Origin: Arthrobacter sp. AQ5-05
Lineage (GTDB): Bacteria; Actinomycetota; Actinomycetes; Actinomycetales; Micrococcaceae
NCBI RefSeq assembly: GCF_003287975.1
Contig: NZ_QMKQ01000001.1
Location: 186,001 to 250,000 of the forward strand
Direction: 5' to 3'
Length of the DNA: 64,000 nt
The notes under the pieces are model-generated. The model was given only the letters and a program-made list of their open reading frames with translations. It had not been told where the DNA came from and made no database searches. The position numbers were made by a program, and so were the translations under genes. Positions within the stretch are counted from its first letter, which is position 1. Each line of letters begins with the position of its first letter. Shown here piece after piece: positions 54,301-64,000 of the stretch.

Positions 54301-54642
54301 CTGGTGGACGTGCTGGAACAGGTGGGCCTGGGCCGGTGGCTCGAGGCACTGCCCGGCGGCCTGGGCGGGCGCATCGGTTCCGGAGGGCACCACCTCTCGG
54401 GCGGGCAGCGCCAGCGCCTGGCCGTGGCCCGCGCACTTGTGGCCCGCTCCGCGGTGCTGCTGCTCGATGAGCCGACGGCCCACCTCGGTGCGGATGAGGC
54501 GGTGGAACTCATGGCGGACCTGCGTGGTGCATTGCGGGACCATGCGGTGCTGGTTGTCACCCACGACGCCGGAGTTGCGGCACTCACCGACCACGTCGTG
54601 GACCTGGCCGAGCTGAAGGCCGGGGTGCCGGTGGGCGTCTAG
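51304..54642 (+). CDS. cydDC: Fused CydD-CydC thiol ABC exporter
   Basis: 1112 residues; one chain carries two complete ABC half-transporters needed for cytochrome bd assembly (export of glutathione/cysteine-type thiols in other bacteria). First half: transmembrane domain about 10-310, then NBD1 with Walker A DGASGTGKST and a divergent signature CSPGELRRVAVARVLA. Second half: transmembrane domain about 565-830, NBD2 with Walker A GPSGSGKST and canonical LSGGQRQRLAVARALV, Walker B LLLDEPTAHL. A variable linker of about 60 residues joins them. AGGAGAA ribosome-binding site. The stop overlaps the stop of the convergent downstream gene. Confidence 0.93.
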   Translation: MKPLLPAGTGSRIVLALLAGLAALKAIGLILLADALATAIAQLAGTGTADVQRLLALGLAGALLRAGAVWGTQFAARHAGLGSKEKLRGQLMNVGLSGSGAETGSGQEHGALAALASRGLDGLDNYYTKYLPAVVAASVIPVMVVARVLVADWVSALVIVLTLPLVPVFMILIGLHTVERVKAAAAGLDRLSNQLLELAQGLPALIGLRRAKGKGRALAQVSEGYRESSMKTLRTAFLSGLALELIATISVAVVAVFIGVRLVYGHMGLEAGLLALVLAPEAYLPLRELGAAYHASEDGVEALERSEKFIAGGTPEPASGATRCPSAANALEIRNLTVHHPGRTEPVLRNLDLELGRGRVHVLDGASGTGKSTLLHAVLGQLAASGMEGSIAVRPERTAWISQHPRFTEETVRGEIMLHAGNTLDEAGLATVCGDANITHLAERRLVDCSPGELRRVAVARVLARVATDPDVELVLADEPTAHLDEVSAARIRAALARLSVGCALLVATHDRALAASLRGQDAPAAASRPDSPTGSQIPRPGAPELRRDQAPAGKRTPSHWNLLRSLPWFRGGLGLGLLLAVLAALFGVGLTGISGWLIVTASHQPPMLHLMVAIVGVRTFGIGRSVLRYAEQLKIHDAVLRFSGNLRQRLWDALVAQPKMWGGLTRSGAALGHLVAEVDEVRDAVPRVLVPPVAGVATWAVVSIGIGFWAPQALWLSMVLGVLAFVALPLAVLAAEKRTTIAVSAHRIWLGFRVPTLLRAAPDLRANHAAGTALAQFAGEDAKATASLRATARGAGLAQGGAALLSAVAAVLAVAVTTGGGEAAAVAGLLLLALGEPIANTATSVQQLPQLDDVLKRVWTNIEAAPAHAPLAEDRAPEQDGTRETGMGIRLSNVSAGWDDGLPVIEHADIEVGAGRWVGLTGPSGSGKSTILATFLGALPPLGGTVQVKHRGGQWMEATPADLAAVSWCPQEAHLFDSSVRSNLCLGRGLEDQPGDGELVDVLEQVGLGRWLEALPGGLGGRIGSGGHHLSGGQRQRLAVARALVARSAVLLLDEPTAHLGADEAVELMADLRGALRDHAVLVVTHDAGVAALTDHVVDLAELKAGVPVGV

Positions 54643-55278
54643 GTGCCGAGGCCTGCATCCCGGGCCAAGGCCACCGCCTCGGCCCGGCTGCCGGCCTCCG
54701 GCATGGCGAACCCGCTCGCGACATGGGTGCGCACCGGGTCTCGCTCCCGGCGTGAGCCCGGCCGTCGGGATGTTCCTGGGCGCGGGAAGAGGCGAGCAGG
54801 CTCCGGGGGCCTGGCGCCGCTCGGGGGCGGCCACGAGCGGGGAGGCGTCGAAGGCGGCGGCATTGAACTTGTTCACCACCCCGCCGTAGCCCCACAGCTT
54901 GGGCATCGACGCCGCACCGTTGCGGACCTTCCGGCACGTGGCGATGTTCTCGTAGCGGATGGTGCGCAATTGGCGCGAGGCGGTGCGTTGGATGAGCTGG
55001 TCATCACGGATGATGATGTACCAGTCCACGTAGCTGGCCACCAGCAGCGCAGTGCTGGGGAACAGTTCGATGCCGCAGATGACCATCGGCATCCGGTCCT
55101 CCGGGTCCACGGAGCCGCAGCTGGCGTAGGGGACGAGCAGCAGCCCAATCGGCGCAACCGGCCCGCCCGTCACGGCGCTGGTCTTCGGCTGCCGGATCGC
55201 TTCGGCGTTCTTCGGGTCCCGGTTCGGACGGGGCCTGGCCCGCCGGCCCACGGCAGTGGCCAGGAGCGGGACGAACAT
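54639..55278 (-). pseudogene. Frameshifted membrane/PH-like protein (unknown function)
   Basis: A protein-like pattern runs in one minus-strand frame from about 55278 to 54820. It has two hydrophobic segments (VMFVPLLATAV and the region around LFPSTALLVASYVDW), then YIIIRDDQLIQRTASRQLRTIRYENIATCRKV, which resembles a small bacterial PH domain, and LWGYGGVVNKFNAAAFDASPLV. It then loses sense, while the frame one base over continues in coding style (DPVRTHVASGFAMPEAGSRAEAVALARDAGLGT) to a TAG overlapping the cydDC stop. A one-base shift near the C-runs at 54800-54840 would join them. It may be a real pseudogene or a sequencing error. The start is uncertain. Confidence 0.5.
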
Positions 55279-55388
55279 CACGAACCCCCAGCAGGATCCA
55301 TCGGTCTTCGGCCCAGGGGATACCTCTGATTGACGGGGCACAAACGCCGTGTGGTTCCCGGCCTTCAGGACCTGGCCGGGGAGGCCGG

Positions 55389-55416
55389 CGTGGTCCGGGG
55401 GCAATCCCGGACCACG
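55389..55416 (-). terminator. Terminator after parC
   Basis: 11-bp stem CGTGGTCCGGG / CCCGGACCACG (55389-55399 with 55406-55416), 6-nt loop, 20 nt past the parC stop. Confidence 0.7.
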
Positions 55417-55436
55417 CGGTTGGCGGTTCGCCGGTG

Positions 55437-58094
<2,658 letters not shown>

Positions 58095-58207
58095 ATTGGG
58101 TGTGAATCCTCGATTCGGTACTGATGCCCGGCCTTTGGCAAGGCCGGGTTCATGGTCATGCTGCGGTTCCGGCGCGTCGATCCAAGTGCACGAGTCGCGG
58201 TGGCCGC

Positions 58208-58213
58208 TAGGCT
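58208..58213 (+). promoter_or_regulatory. -10 element for leaderless acetyltransferase gene
   Basis: TAGGCT, 6 nt, ATG 58220. It overlaps a short palindrome AGGCT-A-AGCCT (58209-58219). Confidence 0.5.
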
Positions 58214-58219
58214 AAGCCT

Positions 58220-60922
58220 ATGGTGGATGGTCGTAAACCCGGTGAATATCCGTCCCATTGGGAAGCGGACGTTGTCTTGCGCAATGGCTCGACGGCACAT
58301 TTACGCCCGATTCAACCAACCGACGCCGACAATTTGCAAAAAATGCATCGGAGCCAGTCGGAATCCTCCGTCTACATGCGCTATTTTACGTACAAATCTG
58401 CGCTAACGGCCAAAGAGCTCAAACGCTTCACCGAAGTCAACCACGTGGACCGGGTTGCTTTCGTGGTGATCCGCGGCGAGGACATCATCGGGGTGGGCCG
58501 CTACGACCGCCTCGACGACCCCACGGACGCCGAGGTCGCCTTCAACATTTCCGATGCCTACCAGGGCATGGGCGTGGGCTCGATCCTGCTCGAGCACCTG
58601 GCCGCCGCGGCGCGCGAAAACGACATCGAGCGGTTCTCCGCCGAGGTGTTGCCGGAGAACCGGAAAATGCTCACGGTCTTCGCCGAGGCCGGCTATGCGG
58701 TCAAGCGGCACTTCGACGAGGGCGTGGTGATGCTCGAGTTCCCCATCGACCCCACAGAGAAATCCCGGGCGGTGATGGAATCGCGCGAGCACCGCGCCGA
58801 GGCCAAGTCCCTGGCCGGGCTGCTGGCCCCGGCCTCCATCGCGGTGATCGGCGCCAGCCGCGAATGGGGCACCATCGGGCACACGCTGCTGCACAACATC
58901 ATCGAGGGCGGCTACACCGGAACCGTGTACGCGGTGAACCCGCAGGCCTTCGAGCTCGGGGGGCTGGCCAGCTACGCCTCGGTGGCCGAGGTCCCCGGAC
59001 CCATCGACCTGGCCGTGGTTGCCGTCCCGCAGGAATCCATCCACCAGGTCATCATCGAATGTGCGGCCGTGGGAGCCAAGGGGCTGCTGATCGCCACCGG
59101 CGGCTTCGAGAAGGATGGCGAATCCGGGTTGGCCCGCCAGCGCGAGCTGGTGCGTCTGGCCCGGGCCAACGGCATGCGCGTGATCGGCCCCGCCTCCCTG
59201 GGCCTGGTGAACACCGATCCGGCCACCTCGATGAACGCCTCGGTGGCCCCCGGCATGCCCAAGGCCGGCACCATGGGGCTGTTCAGCCAATCCGCCGCCG
59301 TGGGCGTGCTGCTCTATGCGGCCTCGGTGCGCCGCGGTGTCGGGGTCTCCTCGATCGTCTCGGCGGGGAACCGGGCCGATGTCTCGGGAAACGACGCCAT
59401 GCAGTTCTGGGAGGACGATCCGGGCACCCGCGCGGTGGGCCTGTACCTGGAATCCTTCGGCAACCCGCGCAAGTTCTCCCGCATCGCCCGCCGGCTCTCG
59501 CACTCCAAGCCCGTGATCGTGGCCAAATCCGATGTCATGGGACTGCGCCTGCCCCCGGGCCATGCGGTGCGCACCACCCAGGCGCCCGCCGCCGCGGTCG
59601 ACGCGATGCTGCGCCAGTCCGGGGTGATCCGGGTGCGCACCAACGAGGAATTGATGGAGGTCGCCCAGGTCGTCGCCGCCCAGCCGCTTCCGGCCGGAAA
59701 CGGGATCGCGGTGCTGGCCAACTCCGCGGCCCTGGCCTCGGTGGTTGCCGACGCCGCCGGGCAAAACGGGCTTGACGTCACGTTCTCCGATGCAGACATC
59801 GGGCTGCACGAAGGGGCCTCCCGCGCCCTGCCGCGGCTGGCCGCGGCCCTGGCGCGGGCGCTGGAACACCCCGCGGTGCACTGCGGGATCATCACGCTGC
59901 TGCCCGAGCCCGGGCTCACCAACGCCATGCTGGCCAGGGCCATCCGCGAGGCCGCAGCACCCTCGGGCAAACCGGTGGTTGCCGTGTTCACGGGCCTGCT
60001 GGACCCGGTGTCCACGGCCGACGGGCTGCTCGATGCCGGCACGGATGCGGACGGGCGCGGCTACGGGCTGCCCTGCTACTCCAGCCCAGGGGTCGCGGTC
60101 AATGCGCTGGCGGCCGTTGTCCGCTATGCGCGCTGGGTCGCCCGGGCGCACGGGGAAGTCATCGCCCCGGAGGGCATCGACGTGGCGGCGGCCGCGGACT
60201 TCATCGAGGACGCGCTGGGCGCGGTGGTCGGGGTGGATTTGCTGCACCTGTCCAAGGCGCAGGCCGCGGAGCTGCTGGGCCACTACGGCATCCGGGTGCT
60301 GGAGTCCACTGGATTCGAGACCGCGGACCAGGCCGTTGCCGCCGCCGCGCGGCTGGGCTGGCCGGTGGCCATCAAGGCCCGCGACGAACACCTGCGCCAC
60401 CGACTGGACCTGGGCGGGGTCCGGCTGAACATCACCGATGAATCCTCGCTGCGCACGAACATCGCGCACATGCGCGAGGTCCTGGACCCGTACGGGGCCA
60501 CCGACCTGGAGATCCAGTCCATGGCCCCGGCCGGCCAGGGCTGCGTCATCCGCGCGGTCGAGGATCCGCTGCTGGGCCCGGTGGTCTCCTTCGGGCTGGC
60601 CGGGGACGCGGTGAACCTGCTCGACGACTGGGCGCACGGGATCCCGCCGCTGACCAACACCGACCTCGCGGACCTGGTGGGCACCCCGCGGGCCGCGGCC
60701 CGGCTGCGCGGCTACCAGGGGCTTCCCTCGGTGGACCTCGCGGCGTTGGAGGACCTGCTGAACCGGGTGGCGACGCTGAAGGACAACCACCCGGAGGTGT
60801 CCTTGCTGGAGATCAACCCGGTCATGGCCACCGCCGGAGGCACGGTGGTGCTCGGCGTGGACACCTGGCTGGGCAATGCGGAGCAGCGCACCGATTCGGC
60901 CCGGCGGGCCATGAGCCACTGA
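58220..60922 (+). CDS. GNAT - acyl-CoA-synthetase fusion (Pat-type protein lysine acetyltransferase)
   Basis: 900 residues. N-terminal GNAT domain (about 20-185, acetyl-CoA loop YQGMGVGSILLEHL). A CoA-binding Rossmann domain follows (IAVIGASREWGTIGHTLLHNI), then a succinyl-CoA-ligase-like domain (GLFSQSAAVGVLLYAASVRRGVG, SAGNRADVSGNDAMQFW), and a C-terminal ATP-grasp domain (about 670-890). The domain order is GNAT first, the reverse of enterobacterial Pat/PatZ. The catalytic-His motif SHTG of ADP-forming ligases is replaced by RTTQ-like sequence, so the ligase part is probably regulatory. Likely role: acetylation of acyl-CoA synthetases and other proteins. Confidence 0.87.
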   Translation: MVDGRKPGEYPSHWEADVVLRNGSTAHLRPIQPTDADNLQKMHRSQSESSVYMRYFTYKSALTAKELKRFTEVNHVDRVAFVVIRGEDIIGVGRYDRLDDPTDAEVAFNISDAYQGMGVGSILLEHLAAAARENDIERFSAEVLPENRKMLTVFAEAGYAVKRHFDEGVVMLEFPIDPTEKSRAVMESREHRAEAKSLAGLLAPASIAVIGASREWGTIGHTLLHNIIEGGYTGTVYAVNPQAFELGGLASYASVAEVPGPIDLAVVAVPQESIHQVIIECAAVGAKGLLIATGGFEKDGESGLARQRELVRLARANGMRVIGPASLGLVNTDPATSMNASVAPGMPKAGTMGLFSQSAAVGVLLYAASVRRGVGVSSIVSAGNRADVSGNDAMQFWEDDPGTRAVGLYLESFGNPRKFSRIARRLSHSKPVIVAKSDVMGLRLPPGHAVRTTQAPAAAVDAMLRQSGVIRVRTNEELMEVAQVVAAQPLPAGNGIAVLANSAALASVVADAAGQNGLDVTFSDADIGLHEGASRALPRLAAALARALEHPAVHCGIITLLPEPGLTNAMLARAIREAAAPSGKPVVAVFTGLLDPVSTADGLLDAGTDADGRGYGLPCYSSPGVAVNALAAVVRYARWVARAHGEVIAPEGIDVAAAADFIEDALGAVVGVDLLHLSKAQAAELLGHYGIRVLESTGFETADQAVAAAARLGWPVAIKARDEHLRHRLDLGGVRLNITDESSLRTNIAHMREVLDPYGATDLEIQSMAPAGQGCVIRAVEDPLLGPVVSFGLAGDAVNLLDDWAHGIPPLTNTDLADLVGTPRAAARLRGYQGLPSVDLAALEDLLNRVATLKDNHPEVSLLEINPVMATAGGTVVLGVDTWLGNAEQRTDSARRAMSH

Positions 60923-60940
60923 GCCGTCGGTGCCCTTGGG

Positions 60941-60946
60941 TAGACT
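60941..60946 (+). promoter_or_regulatory. -10 element for leaderless DUF5998 gene
   Basis: TAGACT, 7 nt, ATG 60954. Confidence 0.5.
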
Positions 60947-60953
60947 AGGGGGC

Positions 60954-61628
60954 ATGACCCCCCTTTCTTCTGCCTCGGACCCGGACCTGCAAGCTGACCT
61001 CAACCGTGCGGGTTTCTACCCCAAGATCGTTGCGGACGTCATCGACGAGGCGCTCGACGGCCGTGAACCCGGCGGCCACCTGGTGCATCTGGAGACCCAC
61101 TTCGACCAGCACGAGGTCCATCGCCACATCACCGTGCTGGTGCTGGCCGAAGACGTCCTGCTGGTCACGCACGTCGATGACCAGCAGCTCGACGAAAAGG
61201 GCAAGGAAGTCATGGCCCAGATCTCCACCGAGCTGGTCCAGCTTTCCAAGGTCGCGACCGTGGCCACCAGTTACGTCTACCACCAGCCGCAGAACTACCG
61301 CACCGGCGACATGGTCAAGGAACTGACCCTGGGCATCGCCTGGGCCGGAGCCCAGCGCATCGACCTGGCCCCGGCCGGGTGCTCGGACCCCAATTGCGAT
61401 GCCGACCACGGCTACACGGGCACCTCCCAGCAGGAGGACCTGGTGCTGCGCGTCAGCGCCGAGGCCGACGGCGTCAAGGCCGTGACCGCCGCCCGCGCCT
61501 TCGCCAAGGCCATGCGCCGGGCCTCCGCCCCGCGCGGCGCCGAGGTGCGCTCCGTCCTCCCGGCACCGGCAGCAGAGGTCCGCGGCCGCGTCGGCTCGCG
61601 CTTCGGCCGCAACACCCACCAGGGCTAA
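60954..61628 (+). CDS. DUF5998 family protein
   Basis: 224 residues from ATG 60954, decided by the -10 seven bases upstream. Soluble. N-terminal half (LNRAGFYPKIVADVIDEALDG ... HLVHLETHFDQHEVHRHITVLVLAEDVLLVTHVD) reads as alternating strands and helices. The Cys-x4-Cys in APAGCSDPNCDADHGYTG may bind metal. The C-terminal tail is basic. Unknown function; conserved in this neighbourhood (parC, alkaline phosphatase, sepH) in related Actinobacteria. Confidence 0.85.
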   Translation: MTPLSSASDPDLQADLNRAGFYPKIVADVIDEALDGREPGGHLVHLETHFDQHEVHRHITVLVLAEDVLLVTHVDDQQLDEKGKEVMAQISTELVQLSKVATVATSYVYHQPQNYRTGDMVKELTLGIAWAGAQRIDLAPAGCSDPNCDADHGYTGTSQQEDLVLRVSAEADGVKAVTAARAFAKAMRRASAPRGAEVRSVLPAPAAEVRGRVGSRFGRNTHQG

Positions 61629-61651
61629 GGCCCCGGAAAGGCACACGCATC

Positions 61652-62836
61652 TTGGCAACCAGCACCCGAAAGACCCCGGCCTCCGCACTTCCGGCGGCCC
61701 CGCCCTACGGCAGCAAGACCATTGCCGAGCTGCTGCCCAGCGCCGCCGCTGCGCTGGGGGTGCCGGGCTTCGAAAACCACCTGGGGCTTCCGGCGGCCAA
61801 CCGCGTTGCCGTGGTGATGGTCGACGGGCTGGGCAAGGCGCTGCTGCGCGCCCGCGGGGGCCACGCCCCGTTCCTGCGCAAGCTCATGGAGAATTCCCAG
61901 ACCCTGTCTTCCTCCTTCCCCTCCACCACCGCGGCCTCGCTGGCGTCCCTGGGCACCGGCCTGCCGCCGGGGCAACACGGGGTGGTCGGCTACGACGCCG
62001 TGGATCCTGCCCGTCGCCGGGTGGTGAACCAGCTGGGCGGCTGGCCCAAGGACCTTGACCCGCTGTCCTGGCAACCGCACCCGACGGTCTTCGAGAAGGC
62101 CGCCGAGGCCGGGGTGCACACCGCCACGGTGTCCCTGTCCCAGTTCAAGGGCTCGGCGCTGACCGCTGCGGCGCTGCGCGGCCCGGTCTTCATGCCGGCC
62201 GAATCCACGCATGCCCGCGTGCGGGCCACCTGCGAGGTGCTGGCGGCCAACCCGCGCGCCCTGGTCTACTGCTACTTCAACGAGCTGGACAAGGCCGGGC
62301 ACCGCCACGGCAAGGGTTCGGCGCAATGGGGCAATGCGCTGGAGGACCTGGACTCGCTCATGCGGACCCTGGCCGCCCGCGTCCCGGCCGGCACCCTGCT
62401 GCTGCTGACCGCCGACCACGGGATGGTCGACGTGGAGGAGAAGTGGCGGATCGACTACTCCGAGTTCCCCGACCTTCTCGACGGGGTGGAACTGACCGCC
62501 GGGGAACCGCGCGGGGTGCAGCTGCACTTCGACGCCCGCACCTCCGAGGACCGCCGCGCGGCCGTGGCCGAGGCCTGGCGCGAACGCTTTGGCGCCAAGG
62601 CCTGGGTGCTTTCCCGCGACGAGGCCATTGCGCACGGATTGTTCGGGCCGGTGGGCGAGGCGGTGCGTGAACGCATCGGGGACCTGCTGATCCTGGCCGC
62701 CGAGGACGTGGCGTTCCTGGACGGGCGCAGGGTCAACCCCGCGGCGTTCGCGATGGTCGGGCAGCACGGCTCGTTGACCCGCGCCGAGTGCGAGGTCCCG
62801 CTGCTGGTGCTGGCGAAGCCCGCGAAGAAGAAATAG
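61652..62836 (+). CDS. Alkaline-phosphatase-superfamily phosphodiesterase / pyrophosphatase
   Basis: 394 residues from the TTG at 61652 (MATSTRKTP), which follows GGAAAGG at about 10 nt. Type I phosphodiesterase / nucleotide pyrophosphatase fold: metal Asp in VVMVDGLGKALL, nucleophile Thr in SSFPSTTAASLASLGTG, metal-binding NELDKAGHRHG, LLTADHGMVDV and VGQHGSLT. No signal peptide, so the substrate is probably an intracellular phosphodiester or pyrophosphate; which one is unknown. Starts 23 nt after the DUF5998 gene. Confidence 0.87.
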   Translation: MATSTRKTPASALPAAPPYGSKTIAELLPSAAAALGVPGFENHLGLPAANRVAVVMVDGLGKALLRARGGHAPFLRKLMENSQTLSSSFPSTTAASLASLGTGLPPGQHGVVGYDAVDPARRRVVNQLGGWPKDLDPLSWQPHPTVFEKAAEAGVHTATVSLSQFKGSALTAAALRGPVFMPAESTHARVRATCEVLAANPRALVYCYFNELDKAGHRHGKGSAQWGNALEDLDSLMRTLAARVPAGTLLLLTADHGMVDVEEKWRIDYSEFPDLLDGVELTAGEPRGVQLHFDARTSEDRRAAVAEAWRERFGAKAWVLSRDEAIAHGLFGPVGEAVRERIGDLLILAAEDVAFLDGRRVNPAAFAMVGQHGSLTRAECEVPLLVLAKPAKKK

Positions 62837-62844
62837 CACCCACG

Positions 62845-62895
62845 CCAAGGGCCCGCACCCGGCAATCGAAACTTGCCGTGGGTGCGGGCCCTTGG
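62845..62895. terminator. Bidirectional terminator between the phosphodiesterase gene and sepH
   Basis: 16-bp arms (62845-62860 with 62880-62895), perfect; left arm CCAAGGGCCCGCACCC. A second GGCAA-N7-TTGCC hairpin (62861-62877) sits inside the loop. Confidence 0.82.
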
Positions 62896-62960
62896 TGTGC
62901 GCTCCGGGGCTCGCCCGGCCCGTCCGCTGGATGGCGCCGGGGCGAATCAGGTGGGGGAAG

Positions 62961-64000
62961 TCAGTCGTTGTTGTTGCGGCGCCCGAAGACGATCTCGTCC
63001 CAGCTGGGCACGGAGGAACGCTTGGCCTTCTTCTTGCCGCCGGCCTCGTCGTCGCCGGACTCGGCACCGTTCTCCGTGTCCTTGTCCTCGTCGGCGCCCT
63101 GCCGGGGGCCGGGCACCAGGGAGATCGAGGTGGTGCGGGTGCTGATGCCGTCGTAGAGCTTCGGCAATCCGTCGTCCAGCGGAGCGGGGCCGGCCAGGCG
63201 CGGGTCGTCGTCGGGGTGCGGGGAACGGGAGAGCATCGCGGCCAGGGCGTCGTCGCCCTCCTCGTCGATGCCCAGGCGCTGCCCGCGACGGGCGCTGAGC
63301 ACGTCCAGCAGTTGCTCGGAGTCGGCCACTGCGGCCTCGAAGTCCACCTCGTCGCCGTCGGCCTCGACATCGAAGGGGGCATCGGCGACGGCGGTCAGCC
63401 GGCGGGCGCCGACCGGGGCATCGAGCGGCTCGAGCTCGCTGAGCACCTGGGCCCAGCGGTTCGCGTTCTGCAGCGACTTGCGGCTGGGATGGAAGGCCCA
63501 CCTGGCCATCGATTCCTCGGAACCGGAATCCAGGGCGATGCTCGCATCGGTTTCGGGCAGCTCGAAGCGGGCCACCACGTCCCAGGAGCCGTCGGCGGCG
63601 CGCCAGGCATCCCAGGCAAGGGTCTCGTTGTCGATGCCCAGCGAGTGGATGCGGTAGGCGACCATTTCGCCGAGGTTGGCCGGCTCTTCGCCGAAGATGC
63701 TGCGGTAGCCGTCGTGGGTTTGCGGGGCCGAGACCTCGACGTTGCGGGCCTGGGCCGCGATGTATTCGCGTTCGGCCAGCACCGGGCCCTCGTAGCGCAT
63801 GATGCGTTCCAGCGGCATGCCCGAATCGGCTGCGACTTCCTCGGCGGTGGCCCCCGAGCGGATCCGGGTCTGGATGTCGCGCGGCGACAGCGGGGCAACG
63901 GGTGCCAGGGAACGATCGGCCCGGGCAGCTCGAGTCAATGCACTGCGCAGCGCTTCATCGATGGGCAGCACAAAGCTGTTGCCATCCTCGCTGCTCAGGT
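62961..64000 (-). CDS. sepH: Septation protein SepH (5' end outside window)
   Basis: DUF3071 protein. The frame is open to the window edge (LSSEDGNSFVLPIDEALRSAL), so the start lies beyond base 64000. SepH is a divisome protein that binds FtsZ and promotes its assembly in Actinobacteria. Visible: N-terminal HTH (SPRDIQTRIRSGATAEEVAADSGMPLERIMRYEGPVLAEREYIA), a DUF3071 core to about 160 residues, a long acidic low-complexity region and the conserved C-terminal tail RSSVPSWDEIVFGRR. At least 336 residues are present here. Confidence 0.93.
   Translation of the reverse strand, partial: LSSEDGNSFVLPIDEALRSALTRAARADRSLAPVAPLSPRDIQTRIRSGATAEEVAADSGMPLERIMRYEGPVLAEREYIAAQARNVEVSAPQTHDGYRSIFGEEPANLGEMVAYRIHSLGIDNETLAWDAWRAADGSWDVVARFELPETDASIALDSGSEESMARWAFHPSRKSLQNANRWAQVLSELEPLDAPVGARRLTAVADAPFDVEADGDEVDFEAAVADSEQLLDVLSARRGQRLGIDEEGDDALAAMLSRSPHPDDDPRLAGPAPLDDGLPKLYDGISTRTTSISLVPGPRQGADEDKDTENGAESGDDEAGGKKKAKRSSVPSWDEIVFGRRNNND

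Noticed and set aside
54643-55329. Plus-strand frame of 228 codons after cydDC
   Set aside because: The minus strand in the same place has the better hydrophobic and PH-like pattern; this frame is Arg/Pro/Gly-rich with no recognisable segment.

Overview
The window looks like a chromosomal core region of a GC-rich actinobacterium, most probably a Micrococcaceae member of the Arthrobacter / Paeniglutamicibacter / Glutamicibacter group. The evidence is the dcw cluster order without ftsA, DivIVA/Wag31 and SepF beside FtsZ, SepH, the PPGK-type polyphosphate glucokinase, GlnA1/GlnA2/GlnE, a fused CydDC exporter, DUF4191 next to lipA, DUF5998, DUF4192 and DUF7455 proteins, and frequent GTG/TTG starts. 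No insertion sequence, prophage, CRISPR array, rRNA or tRNA gene is visible. Almost every base belongs to a recognisable gene, a terminator hairpin or a short promoter gap.

Region by region. 1-11.4 kb is the right half of the division and cell-wall cluster: murD (cut by the window edge), ftsW, murG, murC, ftsQ, ftsZ, pgeF, sepF, yggT, divIVA, then lspA and rluD. The yggS gene that usually sits between pgeF and sepF is absent. 11.5-20.9 kb holds dnaE, an AHSA1-type protein, hisD, nrdR (with two adjacent perfect palindromes upstream), ppgK, map, a small SPOR-like protein and panB. 20.9-27.7 kb is a nitrogen-assimilation block: glnA2, glnE, a cupin, a 67-residue HTH protein with an inverted repeat at its promoter, and glnA1 with a GlnR-like box. 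27.8-38.8 kb carries an RDD protein, the lipB-lipA-DUF4191 operon, an atypical Ser/Thr kinase, an OsmC protein, a small membrane protein, the dihydrolipoyl acyltransferase sucB, lpdA and pepA, so lipoate synthesis lies close to lipoate-using enzymes. 39.2-47 kb holds a PAC2 protein with a coupled MFS transporter, a DUF4192 protein, the principal sigma factor sigA, a DUF7455 zinc-ribbon protein and parE. 47-55 kb holds a BlaI-type repressor and M56 metalloprotease divergent from cydA-cydB-cydDC, and then a frameshifted membrane/PH-like gene. 55.4-64 kb holds parC, a GNAT-acyl-CoA-ligase fusion (Pat-like acetyltransferase), a DUF5998 protein, an alkaline-phosphatase-superfamily protein and sepH (cut by the window edge).

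Most of the window is housekeeping. The most interesting parts are regulatory. Twin 17-bp operators (TTCTAC-N5-GTAGAA, 22 bp centre to centre) lie upstream of cydA beside a blaI-M56 pair that has no beta-lactam sensor domain, suggesting a protease-triggered switch for cytochrome bd. A GlnR-like box lies ahead of glnA1, and paired palindromes lie ahead of nrdR. At least ten genes have a TANNNT -10 element only 6-7 nt before the start codon, which predicts leaderless mRNAs. The other points worth a second look are a kinase with HGDLS in place of HRDLK, an acetyltransferase whose CoA-ligase module seems to lack its phospho-histidine, the missing yggS, and very long perfect hairpins (one a 50-bp palindrome) between genes.
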